The notes under the pieces: model-generated
Told to the model about the DNA's origin: nothing
Seen by the model: the letters and a program-made list of their open reading frames with translations, nothing else
Database searches by the model: none
NCBI GenBank assembly: GCA_039933215.1
Contig: JBDTOO010000001.1
Coordinates: forward strand, 90,340-154,339
Source of the DNA: JALYUA01 sp039933215
Lineage (GTDB): Bacteria; Acidobacteriota; Thermoanaerobaculia; UBA5066; Gp7-AA6
DNA length: 64,000 nt
Direction of reading: 5' to 3'
Made by a program: the position numbers and the translations under genes
Part shown: one piece after another, positions 50,464-60,325 of the stretch
Position numbering within the stretch: the stretch's first letter is position 1
How the letters are laid out: each line of letters opens with the position of its first letter

Positions 50464-52980
50464 ATGATCAGCCTGATCCAGGACCTCAAGTACGCGGTGC
50501 GGACTCTCACGAAGAGCCCCGCGTTTTCGGCGATCGCGATCGCGACGCTCGCGCTCGGCATCGGCGCGAACGCCGCGATCTTCGCTCTCGTGGATCGCGT
50601 GATGCTGCGCGCCCTGCCCGTGCGGGATCCCGGGGAGCTCGTGTTGATGCGATCCCCGGGACCCACTTCCGGCCACATCTGGAGCGACGGCGACAACGCC
50701 GCGTCGTTCAGTCACCCGATGTATCGAAATCTCGCGGCGCGAGGTGGGATCGCGTTTTCGGGTGTCCTCGCCGAGTTCCCGTTCGAGGCGAGCCTCTCGG
50801 CCGGCGGGCAGACGGAACGGGCGCGCGGCGAGCTCGTCTCGGGCAGCTACTTCCCCCTTCTCGGCGTGGCGCCCTCCGTCGGGCGCGTGCTGTCGGTCGA
50901 CGACGATCTCGCGCCGGGGGCACGACCCGTCGCAGTCCTTTCCCACGGCTACTGGAGCCGGCGATTCGGGAACGACCCCGCGGTCCTGAACAAGACGATC
51001 GTGGTCAACGGCTCGCCGCTGACCGTCGTCGGCGTCGCGCGCGCGGGCTTCTCCGGGATCCAGCCCGGCCGCCCCGCCGACGTCTTCGTGCCGATCATGA
51101 TGAAAGCGCAGATGACCCCGTTCTGGAACGGCCTGGACGACCCGAAGGACTACTGGCTGCAGCTCGTCGGGCGCCTGAAGCCGGGCATGTCCCGCGAGCG
51201 CGCCGAGACGGCGATCCAGACGGTCTACCGACCGCTGCTTCAAGACCTCTCACCGCAGATGACGGAAATGAACGCCGCGGAACGCCAGCGCTTCGAGGCC
51301 CGGCGCCTGGTTCTGCAGCCGGGAAGCGTCGGCCGCACACAGCTGCGGAGCGGCTTCGGAACTCCCCTCCTCTCCCTGATGGGGATGGTGGCTCTCGTTC
51401 TCCTGATCGCGTGCTCGAACCTCGCCGGACTGCTCGCCGCCCGAGGCGCGGCGCGCCAGAAGGAGTACGGCATCCGCCTCGCGATCGGGGCCAGCCGGAT
51501 GCAGCTCGTCCGGCAGTCGATCGTCGAATGCCTCCTGTACTCCGTCCTGGGCGGCGCGCTCGGTCTCCTGGTCGCGGGCTGGACCCTTCATGCGCTGATG
51601 AGCGCATTCCCGGCCGACGCCGACCTGCGCCTCGTCGCCGCCGAGATCGATCCGCGCGTGCTCGGATTCGCGGCGCTCGTCTCGCTCGCAGCCGGCCTCC
51701 TTTTCGGGATCTCGCCCGCCCTCCGAGCCGCCCGGCTCGACCCGGCGCGCACGCTCGCGGGGCAGGGGCGAGGGACCGTCTCGGCGAGCGGAGACATCCT
51801 GCGATTCCGCCGGTGGCTGGTCACGGGCCAGGTGGCCCTGACACTCGTTCTTCTGGTCGTCGCGGGGTTATTCGTCGACAGCCTCCGGAACCTCGGGCGC
51901 GTCGAGCTCGGCTTCAAGCCAGACCACGTGGTCGGTTTTTCGATCGACCCGAGCGGCAGCGGATACGCGCCCGCCAGGACGGCGGCGCTCGCGAGAAGCG
52001 TCTCGGAGCGGGTCGCCGCCCTTCCGGGCGTCTCCTCCGTCAGCGCCGCCGAGCTCGCCACGATGACCGGCGACGACTGGGGAAGCGACGTCACCGTCGA
52101 CGGCGCGCGGCCCTCGGCTCCCGGCGAATCGGACCGGGTTCGACGAAACGGCATCGGCCCGGACTACTTCGCGACGCTCGGGATCCCTCTCGTCGCGGGA
52201 CGGGAGTTCGCCTGGCGAGACGACGCGGCGTCGCCCAGGGTCGCCGTCGTGAATGAGTCGTTCGCGCGCCGCTACTTCGGGGCGAAGAATCCGGTCGGAG
52301 CCAGTCTCGCCTTCGGTGGCGGCACGCGAAAGAGCCCGCCGGTCGAGATCATCGGGGTGGTCCGCGACAGCAAGGCGTCGGAGGTCGTCGAGAAGGACCA
52401 GCGCTTCGCCTATACGCCCTACCTCCAGGATCCCAGGCTCGACTCGCTCACGTTCTACGTGCGGTCCCGCCAGGAGCCCGGCGGTCTGGCGTCGAGCCTG
52501 CGGGGCGTCGTGAAGGGACTCGATCCCGATCTGCCCGTGTTCGGCGTGAAGACGCTGACGGCGCAGATCGAAGACTCCCTCGTCACCTCGCGGCTCATCG
52601 TGTTTCTGTCCGCAGCCTTCGGAGGGCTCGCCGCGCTGCTCGCCGCCATCGGGATCTACGGCGTCCTCGCCTTCGCCGTGGCGCAGAGGCGACAGGAGAT
52701 CGCCGTCCGCGTGGCTCTCGGGGCGGACCCGCCTGCGGTGCGCCGGATGATCCTGCGTGAGGTCGCTCGCTTCCTGTGGATCGGAGCGGCGATCGGGATC
52801 CCGGCCGCCTACGCTCTCGGCCGCGCGGTCTCCTCGATCCTCTACGGCGTCGGCGCCGCCGAGCCGCGCGTCTTCGCGGCGGGCATCGCCCTCATGGCAA
52901 TCGTGGCGCTCGCCGCCGCGTATCCGCCGGCGATCCGGGCCGCCCGAACCAACGCGATCGACGCGTTGAGAAACGAGTGA
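50464..52980 (+). CDS. ADOP-family ABC permease 4
   Basis: At 838 residues this is the longest of the series, the extra length being in the first periplasmic domain (MMKAQMTPFWNGLDDPKDYW region). It starts ISLIQDLKYAVRTLTKSPAF with a good ribosome site AAAGGA. The first FtsX block shows LIACSNLAGLLAARGAARQK and EYGIRLAIGASRMQ. The C-terminal one has AVAQRRQEIAVRVALGADPP. It is translated right after the second ATPase and could be its dedicated partner. Confidence 0.93.
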   Translation: MISLIQDLKYAVRTLTKSPAFSAIAIATLALGIGANAAIFALVDRVMLRALPVRDPGELVLMRSPGPTSGHIWSDGDNAASFSHPMYRNLAARGGIAFSGVLAEFPFEASLSAGGQTERARGELVSGSYFPLLGVAPSVGRVLSVDDDLAPGARPVAVLSHGYWSRRFGNDPAVLNKTIVVNGSPLTVVGVARAGFSGIQPGRPADVFVPIMMKAQMTPFWNGLDDPKDYWLQLVGRLKPGMSRERAETAIQTVYRPLLQDLSPQMTEMNAAERQRFEARRLVLQPGSVGRTQLRSGFGTPLLSLMGMVALVLLIACSNLAGLLAARGAARQKEYGIRLAIGASRMQLVRQSIVECLLYSVLGGALGLLVAGWTLHALMSAFPADADLRLVAAEIDPRVLGFAALVSLAAGLLFGISPALRAARLDPARTLAGQGRGTVSASGDILRFRRWLVTGQVALTLVLLVVAGLFVDSLRNLGRVELGFKPDHVVGFSIDPSGSGYAPARTAALARSVSERVAALPGVSSVSAAELATMTGDDWGSDVTVDGARPSAPGESDRVRRNGIGPDYFATLGIPLVAGREFAWRDDAASPRVAVVNESFARRYFGAKNPVGASLAFGGGTRKSPPVEIIGVVRDSKASEVVEKDQRFAYTPYLQDPRLDSLTFYVRSRQEPGGLASSLRGVVKGLDPDLPVFGVKTLTAQIEDSLVTSRLIVFLSAAFGGLAALLAAIGIYGVLAFAVAQRRQEIAVRVALGADPPAVRRMILREVARFLWIGAAIGIPAAYALGRAVSSILYGVGAAEPRVFAAGIALMAIVALAAAYPPAIRAARTNAIDALRNE

Positions 52981-52987
52981 CGTCGCC

Positions 52988-55363
52988 ATGAACAGCCTCC
53001 TCCAGGACTTTCGCGACGCCATCAGGTCCCTTCTCAAGGCGCCGGGCTTCGCCGCGGTCGCGATCGCCACGCTCGCTCTGGGGATCGGTGCGAACGCGGC
53101 GATGTTCTCCATCGTGCGGGGGGTTTTGCTCCGGCCGCTGCCCTACCGGGACGTGGATCGCCTCGTGACCGCGGGCATCTCCGTCCCGGACTATCGAGAC
53201 CTCCGCGAGGCGAGCCGAACTCTCGATCGGACCGCGATCTGGGCCTCGAACCAGTACAGCCTCACACGCGGAGACGAGGCCGAGCCCGTCCTCGGCGGCG
53301 TCGTCTCGACGGAATTCTTCACGCTGCTCGGCGGTCCCGCGAGAGGACGCGTCTTCGCGCCCGAAGACGCCCGCTCCCCCGTCGTCGTGCTGTCGGACCG
53401 CCTCTGGAGATCGCGTTTCGGGTCGGATCCCGCGGTCCTCGGACGGACGATCGAATTGAGCGGGAAGCCCTATTCGGTCATCGGCGTCATGCCTGCGGGA
53501 TTCGAGTTTCCGAGGTCCGACTTCGAGCTCTGGGTGCCCTTCGATCACTCGATGGCGACCGCCCCTTCCCAGGGCGAGAACCGCGCGCTCCGCATCTTCC
53601 GTCTCCTCGCCCATCGCCGGGCCGGAGCGACGCTCGCGGCCGCCTCCGCCGAGGCCGCCGCCCTCTCCCGGCGGCTTCAGAAGCAGTATCCGGACTCGAA
53701 CTCCGGCGTCGAGATCGAGCTTCGCCCTTTGCGCGAGGCGCTGCTCGGCGGAGTCCGGTCCGCCCTCCTCGTCCTTCTGGCCACCGTCGGCCTCGTGCTG
53801 CTCATCGCCTGCGCGAACGTCGCCAATCTCACCCTCGCGAGGGTCCAGTCGCGCGAGCAGGAGATCGCCGTGCGCTCGGCTCTCGGCGCGAGCCGGTGGA
53901 GGCTCGTGCGCCATCTGCTGGCGGAGAGCGTCGCTCTCGCTCTCGCCGGCGGAGCGGCGGGCGCGACCCTGGCCGCCTGGGCGGTCTCCGCGCTGCCCCG
54001 GTTCGCTCCCGCGCGCATGCCGCGTCTCGAGAACATCCACGTCGACGCCTCGATTCTCCTGATGGGGTTCGTGGTGAGCGTCGTCACCGGCGTCGTGTTC
54101 GGCCTCCTGCCCGCCCTCGAAGGGTCGCGGACGTCCCTGTCGGGGAGGCTGCAGGAGGGCGGGCGGGGATCGGCCGGAGGGCGGCGCTCGCGCGGGCTCC
54201 GGCACGCGCTCGTCGTGGCCGAGGTCGCGCTCTCGGTGGTCGTGCTGGTCGGAGCGGGCCTCCTCGTCCGCAGCCTGGACCGGCTGCTCCACGTCGAGCC
54301 GGGCTTCCGGACGGAAAACCTCCTGACGTTCCTGGTGGACCTGTCGCGCTTCGAGCAGCCGGAGCGGCGCGCCGAGGTCGCGCGCCGCGTGGTCGAGCGC
54401 TTGTCGCGGGTGCCCGGCGTCGTCGTCGCGGGCGCCGGAACGGGCCTCCCGCCGGAGACCCCGCAGCGCGGAACCAGCTTTGCCGTGCAGGGCCGCCCGC
54501 TCGCCGACCCCGACGAGAGCCGCGCCTACTTCGTGGCCGCGACTCCCGGTTATTTCGGCGCGCTCGGAACGCGCGTCTTCGAGGGCCGCGTGTTCACCGA
54601 TTCCGACCGTGCCGGCGCTCCTCCCGTCGTGGTGGTGAGCCGGGGCCTCGCGCGCCGGCTCTTCCCGACCGGCTCGGCGGTCGGCCACAGTCTCCGGCTC
54701 GTCAATCGGGACCAGACTCCCGAGTGGCGGACGATCGTCGGGGTCGTCGACAACATCCGGTACTCGGGGCTCGACGACCCCGGTGCGTCGGCCATCTACA
54801 CGCCCTTTCCCCAGACGCCGTTCCTGTGGAGCTACGGAATGCTGCGCACGTCCGTCCCTCCGGAAACGCTCGCCGCCGCCGTCCGCGACGCGGTGCGGAG
54901 CGTCGAACCCGGGATCGTCGCCTCGAGGCTGCGGCCGATGGAGGAGCTGGTCGAAGGTTCCGTGGCGCAGCCGCGCTTCCAGACCCGGCTTCTCTCGGGA
55001 TTCGGGGCGCTCGCGCTCCTTCTCGCCGCGGTCGGGATCTACGGCGTCATTTCATACGGAGTGGGACAGCGCCGGCGGGAGATCGGCATCCGCGTGGCGC
55101 TCGGAGCGCAAGCCGGGCAAGTCCTCCGCCTCTTCGCGGGCCAGGGGCTTCGCCTCGTCGCCCTGGGCCTCGCCGTCGGCCTCGTCGCCGCGCTCGCCGC
55201 AACCCGCCTCCTGCGGGGACTCCTGTACGAGGTCGGAACGACGGACCCCCTGACCTTCGCCGCGATCGCCGCGATCCTCGCGGCCGTGGGCTTTCTCGCG
55301 AGCTGGCTTCCCGGACTGCGTGCCGCGAGGGTCGACCCCATGACCGCCCTGAGAGACGAGTGA
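52988..55363 (+). CDS. ADOP-family ABC permease 5
   Basis: The shortest complete member (791 residues), starting NSLLQDFRDAIRSLLKAPGF seven bases after permease 4. Compared with the others, the first periplasmic domain is compact: SVPDYRDLREASRTLDRTA, then LLGGPARGRVFAPEDARSP. FtsX motifs are LIACANVANLTLARVQSREQ and YGVGQRRREIGIRVALGAQA. The conserved charged dyad of the first helix hairpin is present. Confidence 0.93.
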   Translation: MNSLLQDFRDAIRSLLKAPGFAAVAIATLALGIGANAAMFSIVRGVLLRPLPYRDVDRLVTAGISVPDYRDLREASRTLDRTAIWASNQYSLTRGDEAEPVLGGVVSTEFFTLLGGPARGRVFAPEDARSPVVVLSDRLWRSRFGSDPAVLGRTIELSGKPYSVIGVMPAGFEFPRSDFELWVPFDHSMATAPSQGENRALRIFRLLAHRRAGATLAAASAEAAALSRRLQKQYPDSNSGVEIELRPLREALLGGVRSALLVLLATVGLVLLIACANVANLTLARVQSREQEIAVRSALGASRWRLVRHLLAESVALALAGGAAGATLAAWAVSALPRFAPARMPRLENIHVDASILLMGFVVSVVTGVVFGLLPALEGSRTSLSGRLQEGGRGSAGGRRSRGLRHALVVAEVALSVVVLVGAGLLVRSLDRLLHVEPGFRTENLLTFLVDLSRFEQPERRAEVARRVVERLSRVPGVVVAGAGTGLPPETPQRGTSFAVQGRPLADPDESRAYFVAATPGYFGALGTRVFEGRVFTDSDRAGAPPVVVVSRGLARRLFPTGSAVGHSLRLVNRDQTPEWRTIVGVVDNIRYSGLDDPGASAIYTPFPQTPFLWSYGMLRTSVPPETLAAAVRDAVRSVEPGIVASRLRPMEELVEGSVAQPRFQTRLLSGFGALALLLAAVGIYGVISYGVGQRRREIGIRVALGAQAGQVLRLFAGQGLRLVALGLAVGLVAALAATRLLRGLLYEVGTTDPLTFAAIAAILAAVGFLASWLPGLRAARVDPMTALRDE

Positions 55364-55418
55364 GCGGTCCCGTGCGCCGCCCGGCCGGCAACGCCGGCTC
55401 CGCCAGGGAGCCTTCCCG

Positions 55419-57827
55419 GTGAGCTCGATCCTCCAGGACGTGCGGTACGCGGCGCGCACCCTCGCGCGCTCGAGGGGTTTCGCGGCGGCGGCGATCGTCA
55501 CGCTCGCGATCGGCATCGGCGGCACCGCCGCGATGTTCTCACTCGTCGAGCGGATCGTTCTTCGGGACCTCCCTTTTCCGAAATCCTCGCGGCTGGTCCG
55601 CCTGCACGACGCCGTCCTCGCGGCGGGTGGACAGGTCTACCGCGGAAACCTGATGCCCGACCGCTGGCGGGCGATCGAGGCGGAGCCGGGAGTGTTCGAC
55701 CGATTCACGGCGCAGCGCGTCGAGAGCCTGACCTGGACCGGCGGAGAGACCGCGGCGCCGCTCGAGGGCGCGAGCGTTTCTCCCGGGACTTTCGAGATCT
55801 TCGGGATCTCTCCCATCCTCGGGCGCGCGTTCGCCCCCGAGGAGGAGCGGCTCGGCGGCGAGAGCGGAGCCGTTCTGGTGTCGGAGAGCTTCTGGCGCCA
55901 GCGCCTGGGCGGCGATCCGGGAGTCCTCGGACGGTCGCTGCCGCTCGCCGACCGGACTCTGACGATCGTCGGCGTTCTCCCCCGGGACTTCCATTTTCCG
56001 TATCACGCCGACGTCTGGCTGCCGCTCCGCGTCGACCCTTCGAACGGCCGCGACCTGTTGACGATCGGGCGCCTCGCTCCCGGCGTGACGATCGAACGCG
56101 CGCGGGCGGCGATGGCGGCGGTCGCGAGCCGCCTCGCGAAGGAGAACCCGGCCGCGGGGCGGGACCGGGACATCGACCTCGTATCGCTGAAGGAGGACCT
56201 TCTGCGGGGCGAAGACCGCCTGCCCCTCGCCCTCCTCTCTTCGGTCGCCTTCCTGTTGCTTCTCGCGTGCGCGAACCTGGCGGCGCTGCTTCTTTCCCGC
56301 TCGGTGGCCCGGGAGCGGGAGCTCGCCATCCGAGGCGCTCTCGGCGCCACGCGCTGGCGCCAGCTCCGGCAGCTGCTGATCGAGAGTCTCCTCCTCGCCT
56401 TCGGAGGAGGATCGCTCGGCCTTCTCCTGGCCGCGTCCGCGGAGAGCCTGCTCGCCGCGCTCGTCCCCCGTGTCCTCGGCGAGGAGCTCCGCTTCTCCCT
56501 GGCGGGAGGCGGCTGGCGGGTCGCCCTGTTCTCGGTCGCCGTATCGGCGGCCGTCGGGATTCTCTTCGGGATCGTCCCGGGGTGGCGCAGCGCCCGCGCC
56601 GATCCGGCCGACGCGCTCCGGGCGGGCGGACGCGCGGGGACGCTCTCCCTCGGAGGGCGCCGGCTCCTCCGGTCCTTCGTCGCCGGGGAAGTCGCCCTCG
56701 CGACGGTCCTGCTCGCCGGCTCGGCGTTCATGGTGTCGGATCTCGTCCATCGCCAGAACCGCGAGGTCGGGCTGCAGCCCCGGGGCCTGCTTTCGGTCGA
56801 GCTGCCCCTGCCCGCCGCGGCAGGCGCGACGGGAGAAGGAAGGGATCGTGTCCTGTCCCGAATCCTCCGGGCGGCCCGGGAAGCTCCCGGCGTCTCGCGG
56901 GCCGCTGCGACGACGGTCAATCCCTTCTGGGGAGGGACGTGGGGTACGGGCGTGGCTCCCGAAGGTGCCGCGGCGAACACTCTCTCGACCGTCAACTACC
57001 GCATCGTGACGCCCGGGCTTCTCGAGGCCTGGGAGACTCCGATTCTCTCCGGCCGCGACGTGGCCGACTTCGATCGCGCGGGAACCCCGGCCGTCGTCGT
57101 CGTCAGCCGCAGGCTCGCGCGGCGTTTCTGGGGCGACCAGAACGCCATAGGCCGACGCCTCGTCGGCTCGGGCGCCCGAGGATCGGCCGAGCCGATGACC
57201 GTGGTGGGCGTCGCGGGGGACGTGCGGGACGCGAGCGAGCTCGAGGAGGCGATCTACGTCCCCTACGCCCAGGCGGGCGGGACCGCGGACGCCGGGCGCG
57301 TCTTCCTGATGCTGCGCGGCGCCTCGCGGGACGAGTCCTGGGCGACGGGCGCCGTGCGCGCGATCGCGCGCAGCGAACCGGCGCTCGCCGTGGCGGAGTC
57401 CGCGTTCATGGACCGCCTCTACCAGCGGTCACTCTCGCAGAATCGCCTCGGGACCTCGGTCCTCTCGAGCTTCGCGCTTTTCGGTCTCCTCCTCGCCTCC
57501 ATCGGCGTATTCGGCGCGGTCGCCTTTCTCGCCGGACAGCGGAGGCTCGAGATCGGCATCCGGCTCGCCGTCGGAGCGGGGCCACGCCAGATTCGCGGGC
57601 TCCTTCTCGGCGAGGGCGCGCGGCTCGCCGCCATCGGATGCGCCGCGGGACTCCTGCTGGCCTACCCGGCCTGGCTTCTCCTCGCGCGCGCGCTCCCGGA
57701 TTTCTCGGGCAGCGCGTGGCCCGCAGCCGCCGTCGCCGCCGCGCTCTTTACCGTCGCGATCCTCGCGTCCGACGCGCCGGCCCGCCGGGCCGCTCGCGCC
57801 GATCCCTCCGAGACTCTGCGGAGCTAG
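55419..57827 (+). CDS. ADOP-family ABC permease 6
   Basis: The 802-residue protein has a GTG start after GGGAGCC and begins SSILQDVRYAARTLARSRGF, where arginine replaces the usual proline of S-P-G-F. It is the most divergent of the complete members: the C-terminal block reads FLAGQRRLEIGIRLAVGAGP, and the second periplasmic domain begins MVSDLVHRQNREVGLQPRGL without the usual R-S-F. LLACANLAALLLSRSVARER marks the first FtsX block. Confidence 0.92.
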   Translation: MSSILQDVRYAARTLARSRGFAAAAIVTLAIGIGGTAAMFSLVERIVLRDLPFPKSSRLVRLHDAVLAAGGQVYRGNLMPDRWRAIEAEPGVFDRFTAQRVESLTWTGGETAAPLEGASVSPGTFEIFGISPILGRAFAPEEERLGGESGAVLVSESFWRQRLGGDPGVLGRSLPLADRTLTIVGVLPRDFHFPYHADVWLPLRVDPSNGRDLLTIGRLAPGVTIERARAAMAAVASRLAKENPAAGRDRDIDLVSLKEDLLRGEDRLPLALLSSVAFLLLLACANLAALLLSRSVARERELAIRGALGATRWRQLRQLLIESLLLAFGGGSLGLLLAASAESLLAALVPRVLGEELRFSLAGGGWRVALFSVAVSAAVGILFGIVPGWRSARADPADALRAGGRAGTLSLGGRRLLRSFVAGEVALATVLLAGSAFMVSDLVHRQNREVGLQPRGLLSVELPLPAAAGATGEGRDRVLSRILRAAREAPGVSRAAATTVNPFWGGTWGTGVAPEGAAANTLSTVNYRIVTPGLLEAWETPILSGRDVADFDRAGTPAVVVVSRRLARRFWGDQNAIGRRLVGSGARGSAEPMTVVGVAGDVRDASELEEAIYVPYAQAGGTADAGRVFLMLRGASRDESWATGAVRAIARSEPALAVAESAFMDRLYQRSLSQNRLGTSVLSSFALFGLLLASIGVFGAVAFLAGQRRLEIGIRLAVGAGPRQIRGLLLGEGARLAAIGCAAGLLLAYPAWLLLARALPDFSGSAWPAAAVAAALFTVAILASDAPARRAARADPSETLRS

Positions 57828-57837
57828 AAGGGACGAC

Positions 57838-60282
57838 ATGAGCATGCTTCTCCAGGATCTGCGCTATGCCGTCCGTTCGCTGGCGAAATCTCCCGGGTTC
57901 GCCGCTGTCGCGCTCGTCACCCTCGCGATCGGCATCGGAGTCAACGTCACCGTTTTCTCGTGGATCGAAGGCGTCCTCCTTCGTCCGCTGCCCGCCGTCC
58001 CGGATGCCGACCGCATCGTCACGCTCGAGACGGTCGCGCCTTCCGGGGAGCTCATCGACACCTCCTATCCCGACTATCGGGATTATCGCGATCAGGCGCG
58101 CTCGTTCGCCGGCCTCCTGGCATTCAAGGACCGGCCGCTCGACCTTCGCGAGGGAGAAAATTCCGAGCGCATCTGGGGAGAGGTCGTATCGGGCAACTTC
58201 TTCGACGTGCTCGGCCTGACCCCGGAGCGCGGCCGCTTTTTTACCCCCGAAGAGTCGCGGGAGGCCGCCGGCTCCGCGCCGCTCGTCGTCCTGTCTCACA
58301 GACTCTGGACTCGCCGGTTCCGCTCCGACCCCGCGATCATCGGACGCGCGATCGAATTGAATCGGATTCCGTTGACGGTCATCGGAGTCGCGCCGCCGGG
58401 TTTCGAGGGGACGATCGTGGGCCTCTCCTACGACGTGTACGTGCCCCTGTTCATGCAGGAGCGGCTCACGGGCGGCGGGGCCTGGCTCGAGAATCGGCGC
58501 TCCCGGCCGCTTCACGTGCTGGCCCGGCTCGCGCCAGGTGTTTCGCTCTCCAGCGCTCAGGTCGAGGTCGCCGCGATCGCGAAACGAGCGGCCGCCGGAT
58601 ACCCGGCGAGCAACCTCGGGATTGGCGCCCGTCTGCTTCCCCTGGCCCGAGCGCCCTACGGCGGCCAGAGCGTCCTGAGCGATGTCCTGCGGATCCTGAT
58701 GGCGGTCTCCGCCGTCGTTCTGCTGATCGTCTGCGCGAATCTTGCGAATCTTCTTCTGGCTTTCGCGTCTGGACGCCGCCGGGAGATCGCCATTCGCCTC
58801 GCGCTCGGAGCGACGCGTCGTCGTCTCCTCCGGCAGTTCCTGACGGAGAGCATGCTTCTCGCCGCGGTCGGGGCCGCGTCCGGCGCGCTCGCGGCCGTAT
58901 GGATGAGCGACCTGCTGCGGATGTTCGTTCCCCCCACCGATCTTCCCCTTTCTCTCACCAGCGCCCTCGACATGCGCGTGCTCGGGTTCACTGGACTCCT
59001 CGCGCTCGCCGCCGGCGTGGCGTTCGGGATGCCTCCTGCCCTCGCGCTGCTCGGGCGCGAAGGAAGAGGTCTTCGCGAAAGCGGGCGGGGAGCGACGGCG
59101 GGCCGGGAGTCCCACCGGCTGCGGAGCACGCTCGTCGCCGCCGAGGTCGCCCTCGCGCTGGTCGCTCTCGCCGGGGCGGGCCTCTTCCTCAAGAGCTTCC
59201 GAAACGCGGTTTCGATGCGACCGGGATTCGAGCCCCGAGGCGTCCTGCTCGCCGGCATGAACCTCTCGTCGGCGGGGTACGACGCGGAGCGCGGCCGCGT
59301 CTTCTATCGCCGCCTCCAGGAACGGCTCGCGGCTCTGCCGGGCGTCACCTCCGTCGCGGTGGCGGAGGACGTCCCCCTCGGATTCAACGGCGGCTCCTGG
59401 GAAGACCTCGCCATCGACGGATACACGCCGCGCCCCGTCGAGAACATGAAGATCTACCGAAACCTGGTCTCGCCGGGCTATTTCGATCTGCTGAAGATCC
59501 CTCTCCGCGGGGGACGCGATTTCGTCCCGAAAGACGGAGCGGATTCCTCGCCGCTCGTTGCGATCGTCAACGAAACGTTCGTCCAACGCTTCTTCGCGGG
59601 CCGCGATCCCGTGGGCCGCAGGGTTCGCGGCTGGGGTCAGGACATCACCGTCGTCGGCGTCGTGGGAGACCACAAGTACCGCTCGCTCGCCGAGAGCCCT
59701 CAGCCGTACTTCTACGTCCCGTTCGAACGGTTCTATCGCGCGAGCACGGGAGCTGCCGTTCACATTCGGGTCGCACGAGACCCGGCCCGGGTCCTGCCGG
59801 AAGTCCGGCGCGCCATCCGGTCGCTCGATCCCAACGTCACCGTCATCGGAATGGCGATGACCGACTACGTCGCCGCGTCCGCTTTCGACCAGAGGCTGGC
59901 GGCCACGCTCTTGACGGTGCTCGGCGTTCTCGCCGTCGTCCTCGCGGCGATGGGCCTCTACAGTGTGATCGCGTACTCCGTGTCTCGCCGCACGCAGGAG
60001 ATCGGAATTCGGATGGCCCTCGGCGCCCGTCCTTCCGACATCCTCCGCCGCATCGTCGCGCAGGGGCTCGTTCTCGCCGGGGCCGGACTGGCGGCGGGGC
60101 TCGCGGCAGCGCTCGTCCTCGGACGGTTCATCGCCTCCTCGCTTCTCGGAGTGCCCCCGTGGGATCCAGGCGTTCTCGGCGGTGTCGCGCTGCTGCTGGC
60201 GGCGATCGCGTTCGCTGCCAGCGCGATTCCGGCCCGGCGAGCCGCGCGGTTGGATCCCGCCATCGCCCTGAGACACGAATGA
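57838..60282 (+). CDS. ADOP-family ABC permease 7
   Basis: An 814-residue member, starting SMLLQDLRYAVRSLAKSPGF after a good ribosome site (AGAAGGGA). The first periplasmic domain contains SYPDYRDYRDQARSFAGLL; the FtsX blocks contain LIVCANLANLLLAFASGRRR and YSVSRRTQEIGIRMALGARP. All parts of the fold are complete. It lies 10 bases after permease 6. Confidence 0.93.
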   Translation: MSMLLQDLRYAVRSLAKSPGFAAVALVTLAIGIGVNVTVFSWIEGVLLRPLPAVPDADRIVTLETVAPSGELIDTSYPDYRDYRDQARSFAGLLAFKDRPLDLREGENSERIWGEVVSGNFFDVLGLTPERGRFFTPEESREAAGSAPLVVLSHRLWTRRFRSDPAIIGRAIELNRIPLTVIGVAPPGFEGTIVGLSYDVYVPLFMQERLTGGGAWLENRRSRPLHVLARLAPGVSLSSAQVEVAAIAKRAAAGYPASNLGIGARLLPLARAPYGGQSVLSDVLRILMAVSAVVLLIVCANLANLLLAFASGRRREIAIRLALGATRRRLLRQFLTESMLLAAVGAASGALAAVWMSDLLRMFVPPTDLPLSLTSALDMRVLGFTGLLALAAGVAFGMPPALALLGREGRGLRESGRGATAGRESHRLRSTLVAAEVALALVALAGAGLFLKSFRNAVSMRPGFEPRGVLLAGMNLSSAGYDAERGRVFYRRLQERLAALPGVTSVAVAEDVPLGFNGGSWEDLAIDGYTPRPVENMKIYRNLVSPGYFDLLKIPLRGGRDFVPKDGADSSPLVAIVNETFVQRFFAGRDPVGRRVRGWGQDITVVGVVGDHKYRSLAESPQPYFYVPFERFYRASTGAAVHIRVARDPARVLPEVRRAIRSLDPNVTVIGMAMTDYVAASAFDQRLAATLLTVLGVLAVVLAAMGLYSVIAYSVSRRTQEIGIRMALGARPSDILRRIVAQGLVLAGAGLAAGLAAALVLGRFIASSLLGVPPWDPGVLGGVALLLAAIAFAASAIPARRAARLDPAIALRHE

Positions 60283-60325
60283 GCAGTCTTTCGGGCGCAA
60301 GAAACGAATTCTCCGGGAGGTGAAC

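Noticed and set aside
47259..50696. 1145-codon open frame on the minus strand across permease 3, ATPase 2 and the start of permease 4
   Set aside because: It is antisense to three clear ABC genes, has no recognisable fold, and is rich in R, E, G and D, as expected for the complement of GC-rich codons.
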